DNA from: Anas platyrhynchos
Lineage: Eukaryota; Chordata; Aves; Anseriformes; Anatidae
Assembly: GCF_047663525.1 (NCBI RefSeq)
Contig: NC_092593.1
Location: 21,672,001-21,736,000 of the forward strand
Direction of reading: 5' to 3'
Length of the DNA stretch: 64,000 nucleotides
Shown: positions 9,967 to 21,148 of the stretch, piece by piece
How the letters are laid out: the number at the start of each line of letters is the position of its first letter
How positions within the stretch are numbered: the first letter of the stretch is position 1
Position numbers and translations under genes: made by a program
Notes under the pieces: model-generated
The model's database searches: none
Seen by the model: the letters and a program-made list of their open reading frames with translations, nothing else
What the model was told of the DNA's origin: nothing

Positions 9967-12900
9967 CCTGTCTTATTAAACTGTCCTTATCTCAACTCAC
10001 AGGCTTCACTTTCCATCTTCTCTCCCCCGTCCCAGAGAGGGCGGGGGGAGGGTGAGCGAAGGGCTGCGTGGTGTTTAGCTGCCGGCCGGGTTAAACCACG
10101 ACAAATTTGCATGTATAGAAGCCATATTTAAAGTTGGCTAGCATAGGTCTGCAGTTATTGCACTACTTAACTTTTTATATACTGAGGATTCTCCTTATTG
10201 CAACAAAGCCATTTACAGTTTGAAGTTTACTGTTCAGTTTGAAATATAAAGCGGGCTGCTGCCATGAAAGAAACATTGGCTTACCAAACTGAGTCAACTT
10301 TAAAACCTAACCAGAGGCCTCTTAGGCAAGAAAGTATGAATTTGCATAGTTCTGACTTTATTCTAATGTTGCCATATATTTATTTGGTCTTAGGATCTGA
10401 AAATGCTTGTGAAAAGACTTCATTTATGTTTCTGAGACAAGAGTTGCCTGTAAGACTGGCAAACATAATGAAGGAAATAAGCCTGCTTCCAGACAACCTT
10501 CTGAGAACACCTTCAGTTCAGCTGGTGCAGAGCTGGTAAGAACACTGTTGTTTAATACTTTCAAGGGTGACTTTCTGCATATACCTAAGTTATAGGAATA
10601 ACACATTCAATTTTACAGAAAGAATATTTCATATGCTCATTACACATGAACATCACCTTTTTAGAATGAGTAAATATCCCAATGTGACGGAAACTAAATT
10701 TTCAGACTTGGGAAAAAAAACAACACTTTAGGGGCAATTAGATAACCCACAATGAAATTAAAAACCATTTATTAAATTAAACTATTCCAGATAGTCAATA
10801 TGAGAATTCAGTAACAACAAAAATCCACAAGAGCAATGTTTAACACGGCACTTAACTTAAATGAAGAAGCTAGTTAAGAAATCAACAGAAGCAGCTAAAT
10901 GTACATGTTTTCAAAAAAGTATAGAAACTATTTAAAAGACAAGTTATTGCATATTGAGAGTAAAGGTATAGAAAATAACAAAAGCAAAAGAAAGCTCCCA
11001 AAGGCAGAATATTTAAAATAGCAGAAGCAATACAAGGCTATTAAAATTAAGAAGACATCCTTCGAAAAGTAAAATTTGCTTTCAAGTAAGGAATTGAAGC
11101 ATAATTTTTTGCAAGATGAAAGCCAAACAAAGAGATAGCTTGGCAACTGCTAAAGGCACATGGCTATCTGGAAAGGCTTTTAAAGTTAAGAGAACAAAGT
11201 CTGACAGTGAATAAGTGGGGTTGATTTGATGAGTGAATATAAAAAAAGCTATCAGTGTAGATGAAGGATTTCAATGAAACATGAAAGCTCACATTTTTGA
11301 TACTAAATGACATTGATCAAATGGGAAATGAATTCCACTTGGACAAATGCAAAGTAAAGCACAGAGAGGAACCTCCTCCCCCTGTATGCTTGCTCACTTA
11401 CAATCAAAAAAGGAATTTTGATGCTACTGTGGATATTTTTCTGACTGTTAGTTGGTGGGCAAAAAGGTGAATAGTGTTAGGAACTAAGTAACAAATGAGG
11501 TGGAGGAGAATATTAGTGTACCACTGTGTTAGTCCATTATTACTCTGAATAGCATGCACTTCTAGTCATTCCATCCTGAACAGAAAAGACCAAGAGGGAT
11601 AATCAGAGGGTTGGAACAGTTTCTACGTGAGAAGAAAACCAAACAGAATTCTTCAGCTTGGAAAATACATCTAAGGAAAGAAATGGCAGAAATATGTAAA
11701 TCATGAACAAGCTGGTAAAAATTTCTAAATAACAGGAACTAACTAGGGCTGCTAATAAATGATCACTCTCTGGGTTTAAAACAGAAAAAAGATCTTTTAT
11801 GCTTTCTAATTAAATTGTGGAATTAATTGCTCTGGAGATTTTGGAAGAAAACATCATGAATGGATTAAGAAGGATCTAACAAAATTCACAGGGTCTATAG
11901 GTTATAGGATACAGGTCTATAGGATATATCAAATACAATGATTTGGATGCAACCAGACTTGGAAGATCATAAATCACTAACTAAAGGGTGCTGGGGAGTC
12001 ATATTAGTATTGGTCTTTTTCATGTTTCTTTCGTTTAAAGGTATGTCCAAAGTCTTCAGGAGATCCTTGACTTTAAGGATAAAAGTTCGGAAGATTCAGG
12101 GGCTATTCATAGGTAAGGATTTGTCACATATATCAATCCAAATCTTATCTAGAAGGATTGGCAAGAAAAGTAATGGCTTAAGAAAAATTTCAGCTGTCTT
12201 CAGTCTTTCTGTCAGAATCATAGTAACATTATCCCCTGTCACTGGAAGGAAGGAATAAGATAAGAATATATTAAACTTAACCAAATTTTTACCAGTTCCT
12301 TACTTGTAATGTTGGAACTGATGTATGGAACTTTTCACATGTACAGTATGTTTGTTCATTACCAGCTGACTATGGTTACTGTTTTAACAGGCATGAGATG
12401 ATTTGCATGAAAACAGGTGACAAAATTTTCTTCTTTTTTGGCATTAATAAAAAAAAAAGTTAACAATAAATGTCCAAATAATCACCAATGGTGGCACCTA
12501 GTGCAGTAGGCAGACCTGTAATATTTCTGTACACGGTGGTCTTCATTTTCATGGACAGATACTCAATTTGCCAGAGTATTAAACCCAGCTGAAAGTAAAA
12601 ACTAACAAGTATTAATTTTAGTTTTACAGATACTGTGATAAAAATCCGGAATCGACACAATGATGTAATTCCTACTATGGCTCAAGGAGTAATAGAGTAC
12701 AAGGAAAGCTTTGGCATTGATCCAGTGACCTCACAGAATGTGCAGTATTTTTTAGACCGTTTCTACATGAGTCGCATTTCAATTAGAATGCTCCTTAATC
12801 AACACTGTAAGTGCTTTTGCTGAAGGGAGGGGAAATGATACCTGTACTCTGTCAGTAGTATTTTTCCTTTACTTTTAAGTGCTCAATACTTAAATGCTTT

Positions 12901-15900
12901 TTAAAAATATTTATTAGTAATAGCCTTTTAACTATGGTAAAGATTGGAATTATAGATTGTCTATAAACTTCTATTCAGCAAAACTGAAGATATAAACTAT
13001 AACTATAAAAATTATATGAGATATTAAATAATATTGTCTTTGTTGGCAGCTTTACTGTTTGGTGGGAAAATTAATCCGGCTCATCCAAAGCATATCGGAA
13101 GCATCGATCCTAGCTGCAATGTTGTTGAAGTTATCAGAGGTAAATCCAGAGAAGAAAAAGAATTCAGAAAACTTACATGAAAGTCTATGCTGAGAGCCAA
13201 TACGTCTTGATGTTTATATAGTGTATAGATCTTTCCTTCTCGGAGCAGAAGCTTAATTGAAAATGTAAAAGTGTAATATGTTTTTGTCAGTGTCCCTCCT
13301 GTCCCTCCCGCTCCCCAACAAAAAAAAAGTTCTTGTGAGAAGATGATGAAATCTTACTGACAGCACACAGTGTTTTCAATTTTTGTTTTTCTTTTTGGTA
13401 ATCTGTAAAGGGAAGAAAAAGTGGAGGGGGAAAGGTAACTGTTTTTTAAATTTATTATAGATGGCTATGAAAGTGCCAAGAGACTTTGTGATTTATATTA
13501 TATGAGCTCTCCAGAACTCGTCCTTGAAGAATTGAATGGTAAGTGCATATGGGATGAGGTACTCCCCTGAATGTAGTGATAGATTCTTCTGAAGTAGCTG
13601 GTATAATGTTCTTCCACTTTTCCTATAGTCAATGTATCCTCTATTGTATAGATTTTATAGAGAGATAATAAAGATTTGGATATTATATCCTCTACTATAT
13701 ATACTTTTTTTTTTTTAATCTGGCAGAAGGCTTCCCTTATTCATTCTTTTTTTTTTTTTTTTTTTTTTTTAATTGGTGAACTGAAACCTGCAGAAAAGTT
13801 TCTGAAATTACAGCTGGTGATATAAGATTTTAGCGATGTCATTCCCTCCCTAAGGTTTCTTGTATGTCTTCACCCTGCACTGTATCTATTACAACTCATC
13901 CTCTTTGTGTTGTGACACTTCAGGTCTTAAAACTTTGCATTCTAATTTCTCTTTCTTATTCAGCTATTGCACACTTATAGTTGCAGTTAGATAAAGTCCC
14001 TGTAAAAAGTCATTTGAACCCGTTTTCTGTGACTGAAAAAGACATTTACAATTGTGCTGCTGTGAACTCAGAGGTCAGCTACTGTCCCCATAGTCTTGTT
14101 GAATGCTAAAGAGCCTCCCTAACACTACTCACTGGCGTGCTTTTCAAGTTAGTAAACACCAAGTTCAGGCAGACCTACAAAAACAAGCAATCAAAATTGC
14201 TTCTACAAATAATTGCAAAAGCAAGAGTGCACCCAGACTAGCTTGGCCTGTGAAGTTAAAGGCAAAGAAAGTGCACAGACTACACATTTCAGATCTTTTC
14301 TTCCTACTGTACAAAATCTGTTATTCTTTATATAGGTTAAAGGATTTTCCTTTCTCCATCTTTTGATCATGATTACTAAAAGTATTTGTACAAAACTATC
14401 AGTCACGCTAGCTACTGCTCTTTACTGCAGGGGCATTTTAATGGTGTATGTGTTCCAGAAGTCAGAACAAATAGTTTACATTTATTAAATGGAGTGGCTT
14501 TTTGCTTAATGAATTGTGAAGGTGAGTTAAATCTGATCCAGGCCAAATGCACATTCGTTACCCACAGCTGAGAGCCATTATTTAAAATGTAGGCATGGGG
14601 TTTGAGGGTGGAGGCATAGATGAGAGCAGTTAACTTGAAGGCAGGAACCTATCATTTCAAAGTGCATTTTTTCCCTTTTTATTTTTACTGGGTGCATGAT
14701 TTATTCCAAATCCTTTGACCATCACTAGACTTTAACATTTATAGCTCATAAAGCAGTTGTCACTTACACAGTTTGGGGAGAAAGCTATTAATTTGTTGAG
14801 CTGAAAGAACATACAGGGCCAGCAGATTTTTGGAGCAACCTTTCCTTAATTTTTCATTAATGACTATGTTCCCATGGTAGTTTTTCCAGAGTTAATACTC
14901 AAAAGCTTGAAAACTACACCAGTTTATAGATACAATTGTATTTTGTTATGTTTTCTTGTAATATTAGCTCATTTCTAAATTACTCAAAAAATAGGCTGTG
15001 CTGCAGATAGTATTTGGTACATTATAGCATCGTAAGATTCTATCAGGTTGGGAGAGACCTCAGGAAGTTTCTAGCCTCATCTCCTGCTCAAAACAGGGAC
15101 AGCTATGAGATCAGGCCAGGTTGCTCATGGTTTTGTCCAGTCTGGTCTTACAAATCCTACAAGGATGGTGACTACTTAACATCTCTGGGCAACCTGCTTC
15201 AATTGTCAAATGTCATGGTGAAAATGTCTTCCTCTATATGCAGTCTGAACTTACTCCATCTTACATTCATTGTTTCTTATCCTCCCACCACCTGAAGAGC
15301 CTGACTCCATCTTCATAATAACCTTGTAAGCATTAGAAGACTACTATTATATGCTCTAATCAGTGATGCTACAGTGGATTTTAAGATTATTTTCTAAAGC
15401 AGCAAGCACTTCTGAAAATCTTTGAGTATGAATTTTGGTTAACATACAACTTCTGAAAAAAATTCTGTTCATTATTTTCTAAATTCTCTTACCTATACAA
15501 AAGTATGTGTTGAATTAGTACATGAATTGATACAAGATACCTAGTTAATTTAATAAATCAAGTAAATAATAAATATAGTAAATTACCCGTTTAATTATCT
15601 AGTCTTTCTTTTCTCCAGCTAAATCACCAGGACAGCCCATGCAAGTGGTGTATGTACCATCACATCTCTATCACATGTTTTTCGAACTTTTCAAGGTCTG
15701 TGCAATTACCATTACACAATTCTTTTATACATGTTTGTTTAGTAAGGTTGTATTTGACTTTTTGAACCAATTCTAGATAGTGGTGTGTTTTTGCTAATGC
15801 AAGCTTCTGGCAATTTAACTACAGGAAGATACTTAGATTGTACAGCTTTGGAAGATGTGTCTCTATGCCTAGCCACTGAAAACCTCAGACACCTTCCACA

Positions 15901-18900
15901 GTAGACAACTTTGTCAAAAAACGCTGATAATGTATAAAGGCATTAGTTAATAAAGCAAGTGAGAATAATATGCCTAATTTTTTGGGACACCTTTGGTGTA
16001 AAGTGAAACATGTTAATTCTATATACTTTTCCTCAAGCACTTACTTCAGTCCTAGACTCTTCTTGGATCTTTGTGCCATATTGCATGTAGAATGCATTAT
16101 ACAGGTTTATACAAATAAAATTGTACATTAACATACTTAAATATTCTAAATTCTTAAATTAGTCTGTGTAATTCAAATAAATTATACATGTGTTGATACT
16201 GAATACATCAGAAACATTCAAAAAACCTATTATAAAACCATATATTTTTGTCTTGATTCTAAAATATATATGATAAAAATAACTTATGTTCCTAAACTGA
16301 TGTTTGAAGATAATATACAAAGCAGTAAGAATAAGATTTGAGTTCTTGTACTTGAAAATTGCAGAATGCAATGAGAGCCACCATGGAACATAATGCCGAT
16401 CGATGCATTTATCCTCCAATTCATGTACATGTCACGTTGGGAAATGAGGATTTAACTGTTAAGGTACCCACTTGTTTGATTATTATTATTTTTTTCCCCT
16501 GTCATAGTCATCATATTACTAACTTTATCTGATGATCTAATTCCAGCAGTAGATTGTATCTGATGATGTAGTATATAAGTTAACAGGACAGTTTTGCAAT
16601 TTCACATACTACATCAGCAGGAAATTCATGAAGAGGTTGCATATTCACATGGAAGGTTCTGTAATAAAATTCTGTGGTTTTGTCATGCCTACATCAGGCC
16701 TGGTTTATGCACAGCCATGACTAAAAATGAAGCAGCAGCTTCATACAATTGTCATGTCACCATTTTTAAATCAAAATGATAGAGCTGCATAGGAGGTATG
16801 AAACAACTCAAAAAAGGGAAATGAGCCTTGTAGATTCCATGCAGATCAAACCTGCCTGAAATAGTTTGCAGAGTAATTTATTTTTCTTACATACAGCATC
16901 TATGTTGGATTTCAGAGACCAGCTGCAAGCACTGGCTTTTTCATAGGTCTAACTAACACCTAGTAAAACAACTCTTGGCACTTGCACCATCAGTAATGGG
17001 TTTTAGTGTATTGTCTTTTAACTGGCAATAGTCTCGAGTAATAAAGATGAAAATACGCAGAAGTTGGTACTTGTTGAAATCAGTAGGTATAAATATGGAC
17101 TTCAGGCAAAACTTAATTACAAACGAGACAAAAGCAATGAAAGACTTAAGCAAAATTTTCTTGCTTTTGAGAGATTATGAATGCTTCTTACGATAGTATT
17201 TTATGTAAATGGTTTGTAAAAAGGATGAGAGGGAAGAATGCACCTGCTTGTTGCTATAGCTGAGATGAGAATTTAAGAAAGCCTGTCAATTACTAGGGAC
17301 AACTTTATATGAAGTTTTACCTGAACTTTCTCTGGATCATTGTTTGAGAGAGGCTGTCTTTTCTAAAATTGTATTCAGGAACATAATGCTATGTGTTCCT
17401 TCTTGTTCCAGATGAGCGATCGTGGTGGAGGTGTTCCTATGAGGAAAATTGACAGACTGTTCAACTATATGTATTCAACAGCACCACGTCCACGTGTTGA
17501 GACATCCCGAGCTACACCTTTGGTATGTAAATCTTTTATACCTTGTCATCTTGAATGTGATTAGTAGTCACAAAATAAACTGTTTAGTCAAAGCCATGAA
17601 GCCTGATTTTATGGATAAAATGACTATGACCATTTGGATGTTAGTGCTTAATTCAACTATTTTCCTGAAATTACCTGGAAAATAGTTGTCATTATCTTAG
17701 GGTTATACAATTTAAATTTCAATATTCTGTTTTTGTCTATCAAATATAAAGATTAGCTATCTCAAGAAGAACACTTAGCTGTGCTGCATGTACTGCAGTA
17801 CCCACAGGATTTTTGTGGCCACTGAAAGAAAGGGAAAAAAAATAGCACTGGTTTTGGATCAAGTCCATAGTTTCGGCTGTACTGTGCAGTCAGTTGTACC
17901 ATTCTCCAGGAAGGACGGTGGTACAGAAATGTGACAAGGCATATAAAGAATCTATTTTGCTCTCATGTGAACTTAATAGATGCACAAGAAATACTGAGAG
18001 ACTCAGACTGTAAGGAGTTCTGAAGAGCTTTTCTGAATTTGTTCTCTTACATTGCATCATTCAAAACATTTTTGTGTATTTTTTTAAAGTTTTCTGCACA
18101 TAGATGACAGTAACTCATTAAATACCAGATCTTTACATAGAAGCAGAAAGCATGTTCTTCAGAAGATATCTGAAATATAGTAGATCTACAAAAAAAAAAA
18201 AAAGATACTTAAAATTTCAGGGCTACATCCTGCTGCTGTAGGCAGGGTTTGGGGAAATTGTAGTGTAAGTTACAAATTCATAAACTTCAAATTCATAAGC
18301 TTCTTGAACCTTTTCATACTTACTGATGATGAAATATACCTGACTTAAGAACATTAAACAGCAGCACTATAAGGCACTCAGTACAATTTACTCTTCTTGA
18401 AAAAGTTACCAAAATATAAGAACTGTTATCTAGCAGTCCTGTCTGACAAAGGATTAGAACAAGTTTTTTCTACTCACCAGTATCCATGCTTTTTCTGTTT
18501 CTGGGGTGCTTGTAAGGGGGCATAATAATTAGCATTTGAACTCTTCTTACTGTCAAATATCATGCTTAGATTGTCTTTTACCTTTTAGTTTATAAATCAC
18601 CAGTAACAACTACTGATTGATTCAGTTAATAAAAATGCACTTTTTTTTCCTGGATCAGGCTGGATTTGGTTATGGCTTGCCCATATCACGTCTGTATGCA
18701 CAATACTTCCAAGGAGACCTGAAACTGTATTCCTTAGAAGGTTACGGTACAGATGCAGTTATTTACATAAAGGTATGATGTAATATATTACCCTTGTAAA
18801 TTTATCATCCACACTAATCTAACTACTATTGGATTACCTTGTTCTGTTACTGTAATTAAAAAAAAGTCAGCTACAGTCTTCTCTACTTACAGGCCTTATC

Positions 18901-19033
18901 AACAGAATCAATTGAAAGACTCCCTGTATATAACAAAGCAGCCTGGAAACATTACAAAGCAAACCACGAAGCAGATGACTGGTGCGTGCCAAGCAGCGAG
19001 CCAAAGGACATGACCACTTTTCGCAGTATATAG
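6864..19033 (+). CDS. PDK1: Pyruvate dehydrogenase kinase 1, mitochondrial (11 coding exons)
   Basis: Phosphorylates the E1-alpha subunit of the pyruvate dehydrogenase complex in the mitochondrial matrix, shutting off entry of pyruvate into the TCA cycle. Coding exons: 6864-6981, 10394-10535, 12041-12112, 12622-12806, 13050-13139, 13461-13538, 15619-15695, 16365-16463, 17412-17522, 18659-18772, 18893-19033. They total 1227 nt with continuous phase, giving 408 residues. Visible features are an Arg/Leu-rich presequence (1-16), the [12 protein letters not shown] start of the BCKDK/PDK helical domain, His123 in RNRHND (equivalent to catalytic His115 of PDK2), and a GHKL ATPase with N-box [13 protein letters not shown] (251-263), G1 DRGGG (290-294) and G2 GFGYGLP (326-332). 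The C-terminal DW motif is at 391-392. The PDK1 paralogue is chosen over PDK2-4 from the ending HEADDWCVP...[10 protein letters not shown]. The start is the first in-frame ATG: the frame is open for over 230 codons upstream but contains no other ATG. Human PDK1 has 436 residues; the difference is mainly a shorter presequence. Confidence 0.96.
9484..10103 (+). mobile_element. Solo LTR of an avian endogenous retrovirus (ERVL-like)
   Basis: A 620-bp unit beginning TG (9484) and ending CA (10103) is flanked by an exact 5-bp target-site duplication AATTT (9479-9483 and 10104-10108). It contains a TATA-like ATATATA at 9759-9765, an ATTAAA poly(A) signal at 9975-9980 and an internal (ATT)n tract. 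The termini are imperfectly inverted (TGTTCTGGTTT and AAACCACGACA). A 5-bp duplication is typical of ERVL-class elements. No gag, pol or env remains, so this is the product of LTR-LTR recombination. It lies in sense orientation in PDK1 intron 1 if the poly(A) signal marks its direction. Confidence 0.88.
9899..9966. repeat. (ATT)n microsatellite inside the LTR
   Basis: Uninterrupted ATT repeat of about 22 copies between the LTR TATA-like box and poly(A) signal. The leucine- and tyrosine-homopolymer reading frames across it are artefacts. Confidence 0.95.
10394..10535 (+). CDS. PDK1: PDK1 exon 2
   Basis: Residues 40-86, starting [34 protein letters not shown] in the helical domain. Acceptor TCTTAG|GA; donor TG|GTAAGA. 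The following Trp codon is split with exon 3. Confidence 0.96.
10536..12040 (+). other. PDK1 intron 2
   Basis: 1.5 kb, AT-rich, without a recognisable repeat family or conserved coding block. Confidence 0.8.
12041..12112 (+). CDS. PDK1: PDK1 exon 3
   Basis: Residues 87-110, [24 protein letters not shown], with a split Ser codon at the end. Acceptor TTAAAG|GT; donor AG|GTAAGG. At 72 nt it is easily missed, but it is required to keep phase. Confidence 0.93.
12113..12621 (+). other. PDK1 intron 3
   Basis: 509 bp, AT-rich, nothing recognisable. Confidence 0.8.
12622..12806 (+). CDS. PDK1: PDK1 exon 4 (catalytic His region)
   Basis: Residues 111-172, containing [20 protein letters not shown] with His123, then the helices around [24 protein letters not shown]. 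The true acceptor is ATTTTAG before TTTTACAG. Using the following ACAG instead would break the frame. Donor T|GTAAGTG. Confidence 0.96.
13050..13139 (+). CDS. PDK1: PDK1 exon 5
   Basis: Residues 173-202, [23 protein letters not shown] and onward. This loop follows the PDK2-like NPAHPKHIG pattern, whereas human PDK1 reads GKGSPSHRKHIG. Acceptor TTGGCAG|CT; donor G|GTAAAT. Confidence 0.95.
13140..13460 (+). other. PDK1 intron 5
   Basis: 321 bp, with no recognisable element. The preceding intron 4 (12807-13049) is only 243 bp and likewise featureless. Confidence 0.8.
13461..13538 (+). CDS. PDK1: PDK1 exon 6
   Basis: Residues 203-228, [20 protein letters not shown] and onward. Acceptor TTATAG|AT; donor G|GTAAGT. 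Confidence 0.95.
13539..15618 (+). other. PDK1 intron 6
   Basis: 2.1 kb. It contains a 24-base poly-T run at 13747-13770 and an old CR1 fragment at about 15025-15320. No other feature was identified. Confidence 0.85.
15025..15320 (-). mobile_element. Old CR1 LINE 3' fragment in PDK1 intron 6
   Basis: Starts with a degraded CR1 terminus (AAGATTCTATCAGGTTGGGA, then the GAGACCTCAGGAAG block), continues through a CTCCTGCTCAAAACAGGGAC block near 15080 and a GGCAACCTGCTTCAAT block near 15188. It is clearly more diverged than the copy at 49.8 kb. Confidence 0.75.
15619..15695 (+). CDS. PDK1: PDK1 exon 7
   Basis: Residues 229-254, [20 protein letters not shown] and onward to ELFK, the first half of the ATP-binding N-box. 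The donor is AAG|GTCTGT, an unusually weak match because the +3 base is C. The frame joins exactly to exon 8. Confidence 0.95.
15696..16364 (+). other. PDK1 intron 7
   Basis: 669 bp, very AT-rich, bounded by a weak GTCTGT donor. Nothing else recognisable. Confidence 0.8.
16365..16463 (+). CDS. PDK1: PDK1 exon 8 (N-box)
   Basis: Residues 255-287, beginning [14 protein letters not shown] and ending LGNEDLTVK. It carries the Mg/ATP-coordinating Asn255. Human has the sequence HHANRG where this gene has HNADRC. Acceptor TTGCAG; donor AAG|GTACCC. Confidence 0.96.
16464..17411 (+). other. PDK1 intron 8
   Basis: 948 bp. No recognisable repeat family, exon or RNA gene. Confidence 0.8.
17412..17522 (+). 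CDS. PDK1: PDK1 exon 9 (G1 box)
   Basis: Residues 288-324, [20 protein letters not shown] and onward to TSRATPL. It contains the DRGGG ATP-binding G1 box and the start of the ATP lid. Acceptor TTCCAG; donor TTG|GTATGT. Confidence 0.97.
17523..18658 (+). other. PDK1 intron 9
   Basis: 1.1 kb, AT-rich, with a 14-base poly-A run near 18190. Nothing else recognisable. Confidence 0.8.
18659..18772 (+). CDS. PDK1: PDK1 exon 10 (G2 box)
   Basis: Residues 325-362, [20 protein letters not shown] and onward. It carries the GFGYGLP G2 box of the GHKL ATPase fold. Acceptor ATCAG; donor AAG|GTATGA. Confidence 0.97.
18893..19033 (+). CDS. PDK1: PDK1 exon 11 (C-terminal tail, stop)
   Basis: Residues 363-408 and the TAG at 19031-19033. 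It encodes the C-terminal cross-over tail with the DW motif (Asp391-Trp392) that anchors the tail across the dimer and affects lipoyl-domain binding. The intron before it is only 120 bp. Confidence 0.97.
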   Translation, partial: ALSTESIERLPVYNKAAWKHYKANHEADDWCVPSSEPKDMTTFRSI

Positions 19034-19920
19034 CTGTTGGTCCAACAGTTGATAAGATGTAGGTATATCACATAAAGGGAATTTAAAAGACCCTGATCTA
19101 TGCCAAGATGCTGGGCCACATTTCATATGTGAAAATAATTTTAAGTGGAATAACGAAGTTTAATTCAATTACTCTTTTTTGGAAGTTAAGGAAAAGAAAT
19201 GAGCTGTTGTTACTTTCTAAGTAAGAAGGTCACATTTAATTTGTTCCATCTTCTGATTATGACTACTTTCTGTAGTTAAATCAAGGGAGCAGTAATTTCA
19301 GGTTTTATAGGGATCAGTGCAACCTATTTCATATCTACTGAGAAATGTATTAATTCATATAATTAAAAAAATGTTTTAATACAAGAACTATTGAAAAAGC
19401 TTGCCAGAGAATTTTTCCTTTACACAGTGTTACAGATTAATGAAACACTGATGTAAGAAACATTAAGGAGTTCGTTGCTATACCTTTGAGCCTGTATGGA
19501 ACTTTCTGTTCTTTGATCTTATAAGCATGCTGAAGCCTAATGTTGCAAAGCTAGGAATGTTGCCTACACACTATACATCAAATTTTTTGTTTTACAGCTG
19601 TAGAGATCACACTTAGGTCTTTAGGAATAATGAAAAAAAAATCAGTTCTAGCTGCTGCCACTGGTATAATGTATCTCAGGTATGTGGTATCAGTCATATT
19701 TCTTTAGTGGTAATGTGAATATTTAATATGTGATAAACTTACCTTTCCATGAGCATTGTGAATTAGCAAGCAGTGTTGGCTTATGTACAGTAAAGGTATA
19801 CTGTCTTACATTTGCTTGTATTTCCGTAGGTAATACCAAAACTGCATCAGTGTTCTAGCCCTAGTGAGATCTCAGACTCTGGGGTATGTCAGGTTACAGT
19901 TGTAAATGAAAAATATTTTT

Positions 19921-19926
19921 AATAAA
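19921..19926 (+). terminator. Candidate PDK1 poly(A) signal, proximal
   Basis: AATAAA about 0.9 kb after the stop codon, within AT-rich 3' UTR-like DNA. Confidence 0.5.
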
Positions 19927-21142
19927 CAAACATTTTTAAAACTTACCTTTACTAGGGCATCTCTCACTTTGACAATATAAACTACCTTCTCAAAAGTATT
20001 TTAAGTGTGGAATTAACAGTTTTTGAAAATACCTTTGTATCTGTGGTGTGCTTCTGGCTTCATTTATCTAGTAACTTGAGGTCATACTATAACGTAAATA
20101 AGGTAAGCAGAATGTGTCATCAGTCAATGGCAAACTGTCAAAACAACCGTGGAAGACAGAAGGGGACAAGCATTACATTTCAGGTACTAAGTCCTTTTTT
20201 AATAAAGGATTCAACTTCTCTTAATGCCTACTGTGCCAGATTTGTTCAAGTTAGACACATCTGTGTTGTACTTTTCATTTATACCATTCCTCAATATATT
20301 AGGCGTGATACAGTTAAAGACCTTTAAAATGAAGTTTTTTCCTTGAATAATTCATTGCCTATACTGCTGCGATTAAGTCATGCAGCACACATGCGTAATC
20401 CCTCTCAGAATGAGTGAGTCTAACTTTTGCTGGTTTATTTGCTTTGCGCAGAGCAGAAGGTGAGATACCACAAGCGAAGGGCATAGCTGGTACATTAGAA
20501 CTTGTGGTCACACAATTCTAGTTGTGTCTGAGCCAGATTAAAAATTATCACCTGTTCCTCCCTAACCTAGTTCTGCAAAGCAGATGTTTTTATACTCTGT
20601 TCAAGCTAACATGGGTCAGTTTTACAGGAGTGGATTACAGAATGGCTATGTATGCAGTTAAACTGACACTGAGGGAGGATTATTCTAGCTTAACTGTACT
20701 GTTCTGGTTGTGATTAACTGCTCTGCTCAAGCTTGTGGGCACTTAACGTCCCTATTTTTCTTCCATACACGGCTGTGAGGTGGTGACTGTTTGACATACC
20801 TTTCATGCACGCATGGCTACAAGTGACGAGAAGCTATAGCTGTTCTTTTCAACCCTGTAAGAGGATGACCGTGAGAAATTCCACATATTGTAAAATGGGG
20901 CCTGTGCAAAAGTTAGAGAGAATGTCTGCAGCTGTTACATTTGCTAAACTGAAGCTTAAAGTTACAGCAAGGGCTTTTAAAAATTCAATGCTGAAGCTGA
21001 ACATTCTAGCTCTAAGTTTTAAATATTTAACTTAATTGAACAATTTTAGTAATACCTAAGAACTACAATAATTTTTTTTGAAGAAAAGCTAAATCATTTT
21101 TTTCCTAGGAAGTTATTACAATACGTAATATGGTGTTATTGA

Positions 21143-21148
21143 AATAAA
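21143..21148 (+). terminator. Candidate PDK1 poly(A) signal, middle
   Basis: AATAAA about 2.1 kb after the stop, followed within 30 bases by a T-rich CTTTTTTGC stretch that resembles a downstream element. Confidence 0.45.

Larger units (their letters stand above)
6982..10393 (+). other. PDK1 intron 1
   Basis: 3.4 kb intron. It begins in the CpG island and becomes AT-rich. Its only recognisable insertion is the solo ERV LTR at 9484-10103. I see no further exon or RNA gene. Confidence 0.85.

Noticed and set aside
9828..10131. Poly-Leu and poly-Tyr open frames
   Set aside because: Translations of the ATT microsatellite inside the solo LTR.
6864..19033. Calling the kinase PDK4 or PDK2 because of the neurabin neighbour
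   Set aside because: The C-terminal tail ([19 protein letters not shown]) and the exon 2 sequence match PDK1, not the SREPKNL or TEPKNTSTYRV tails of PDK4 and PDK2.
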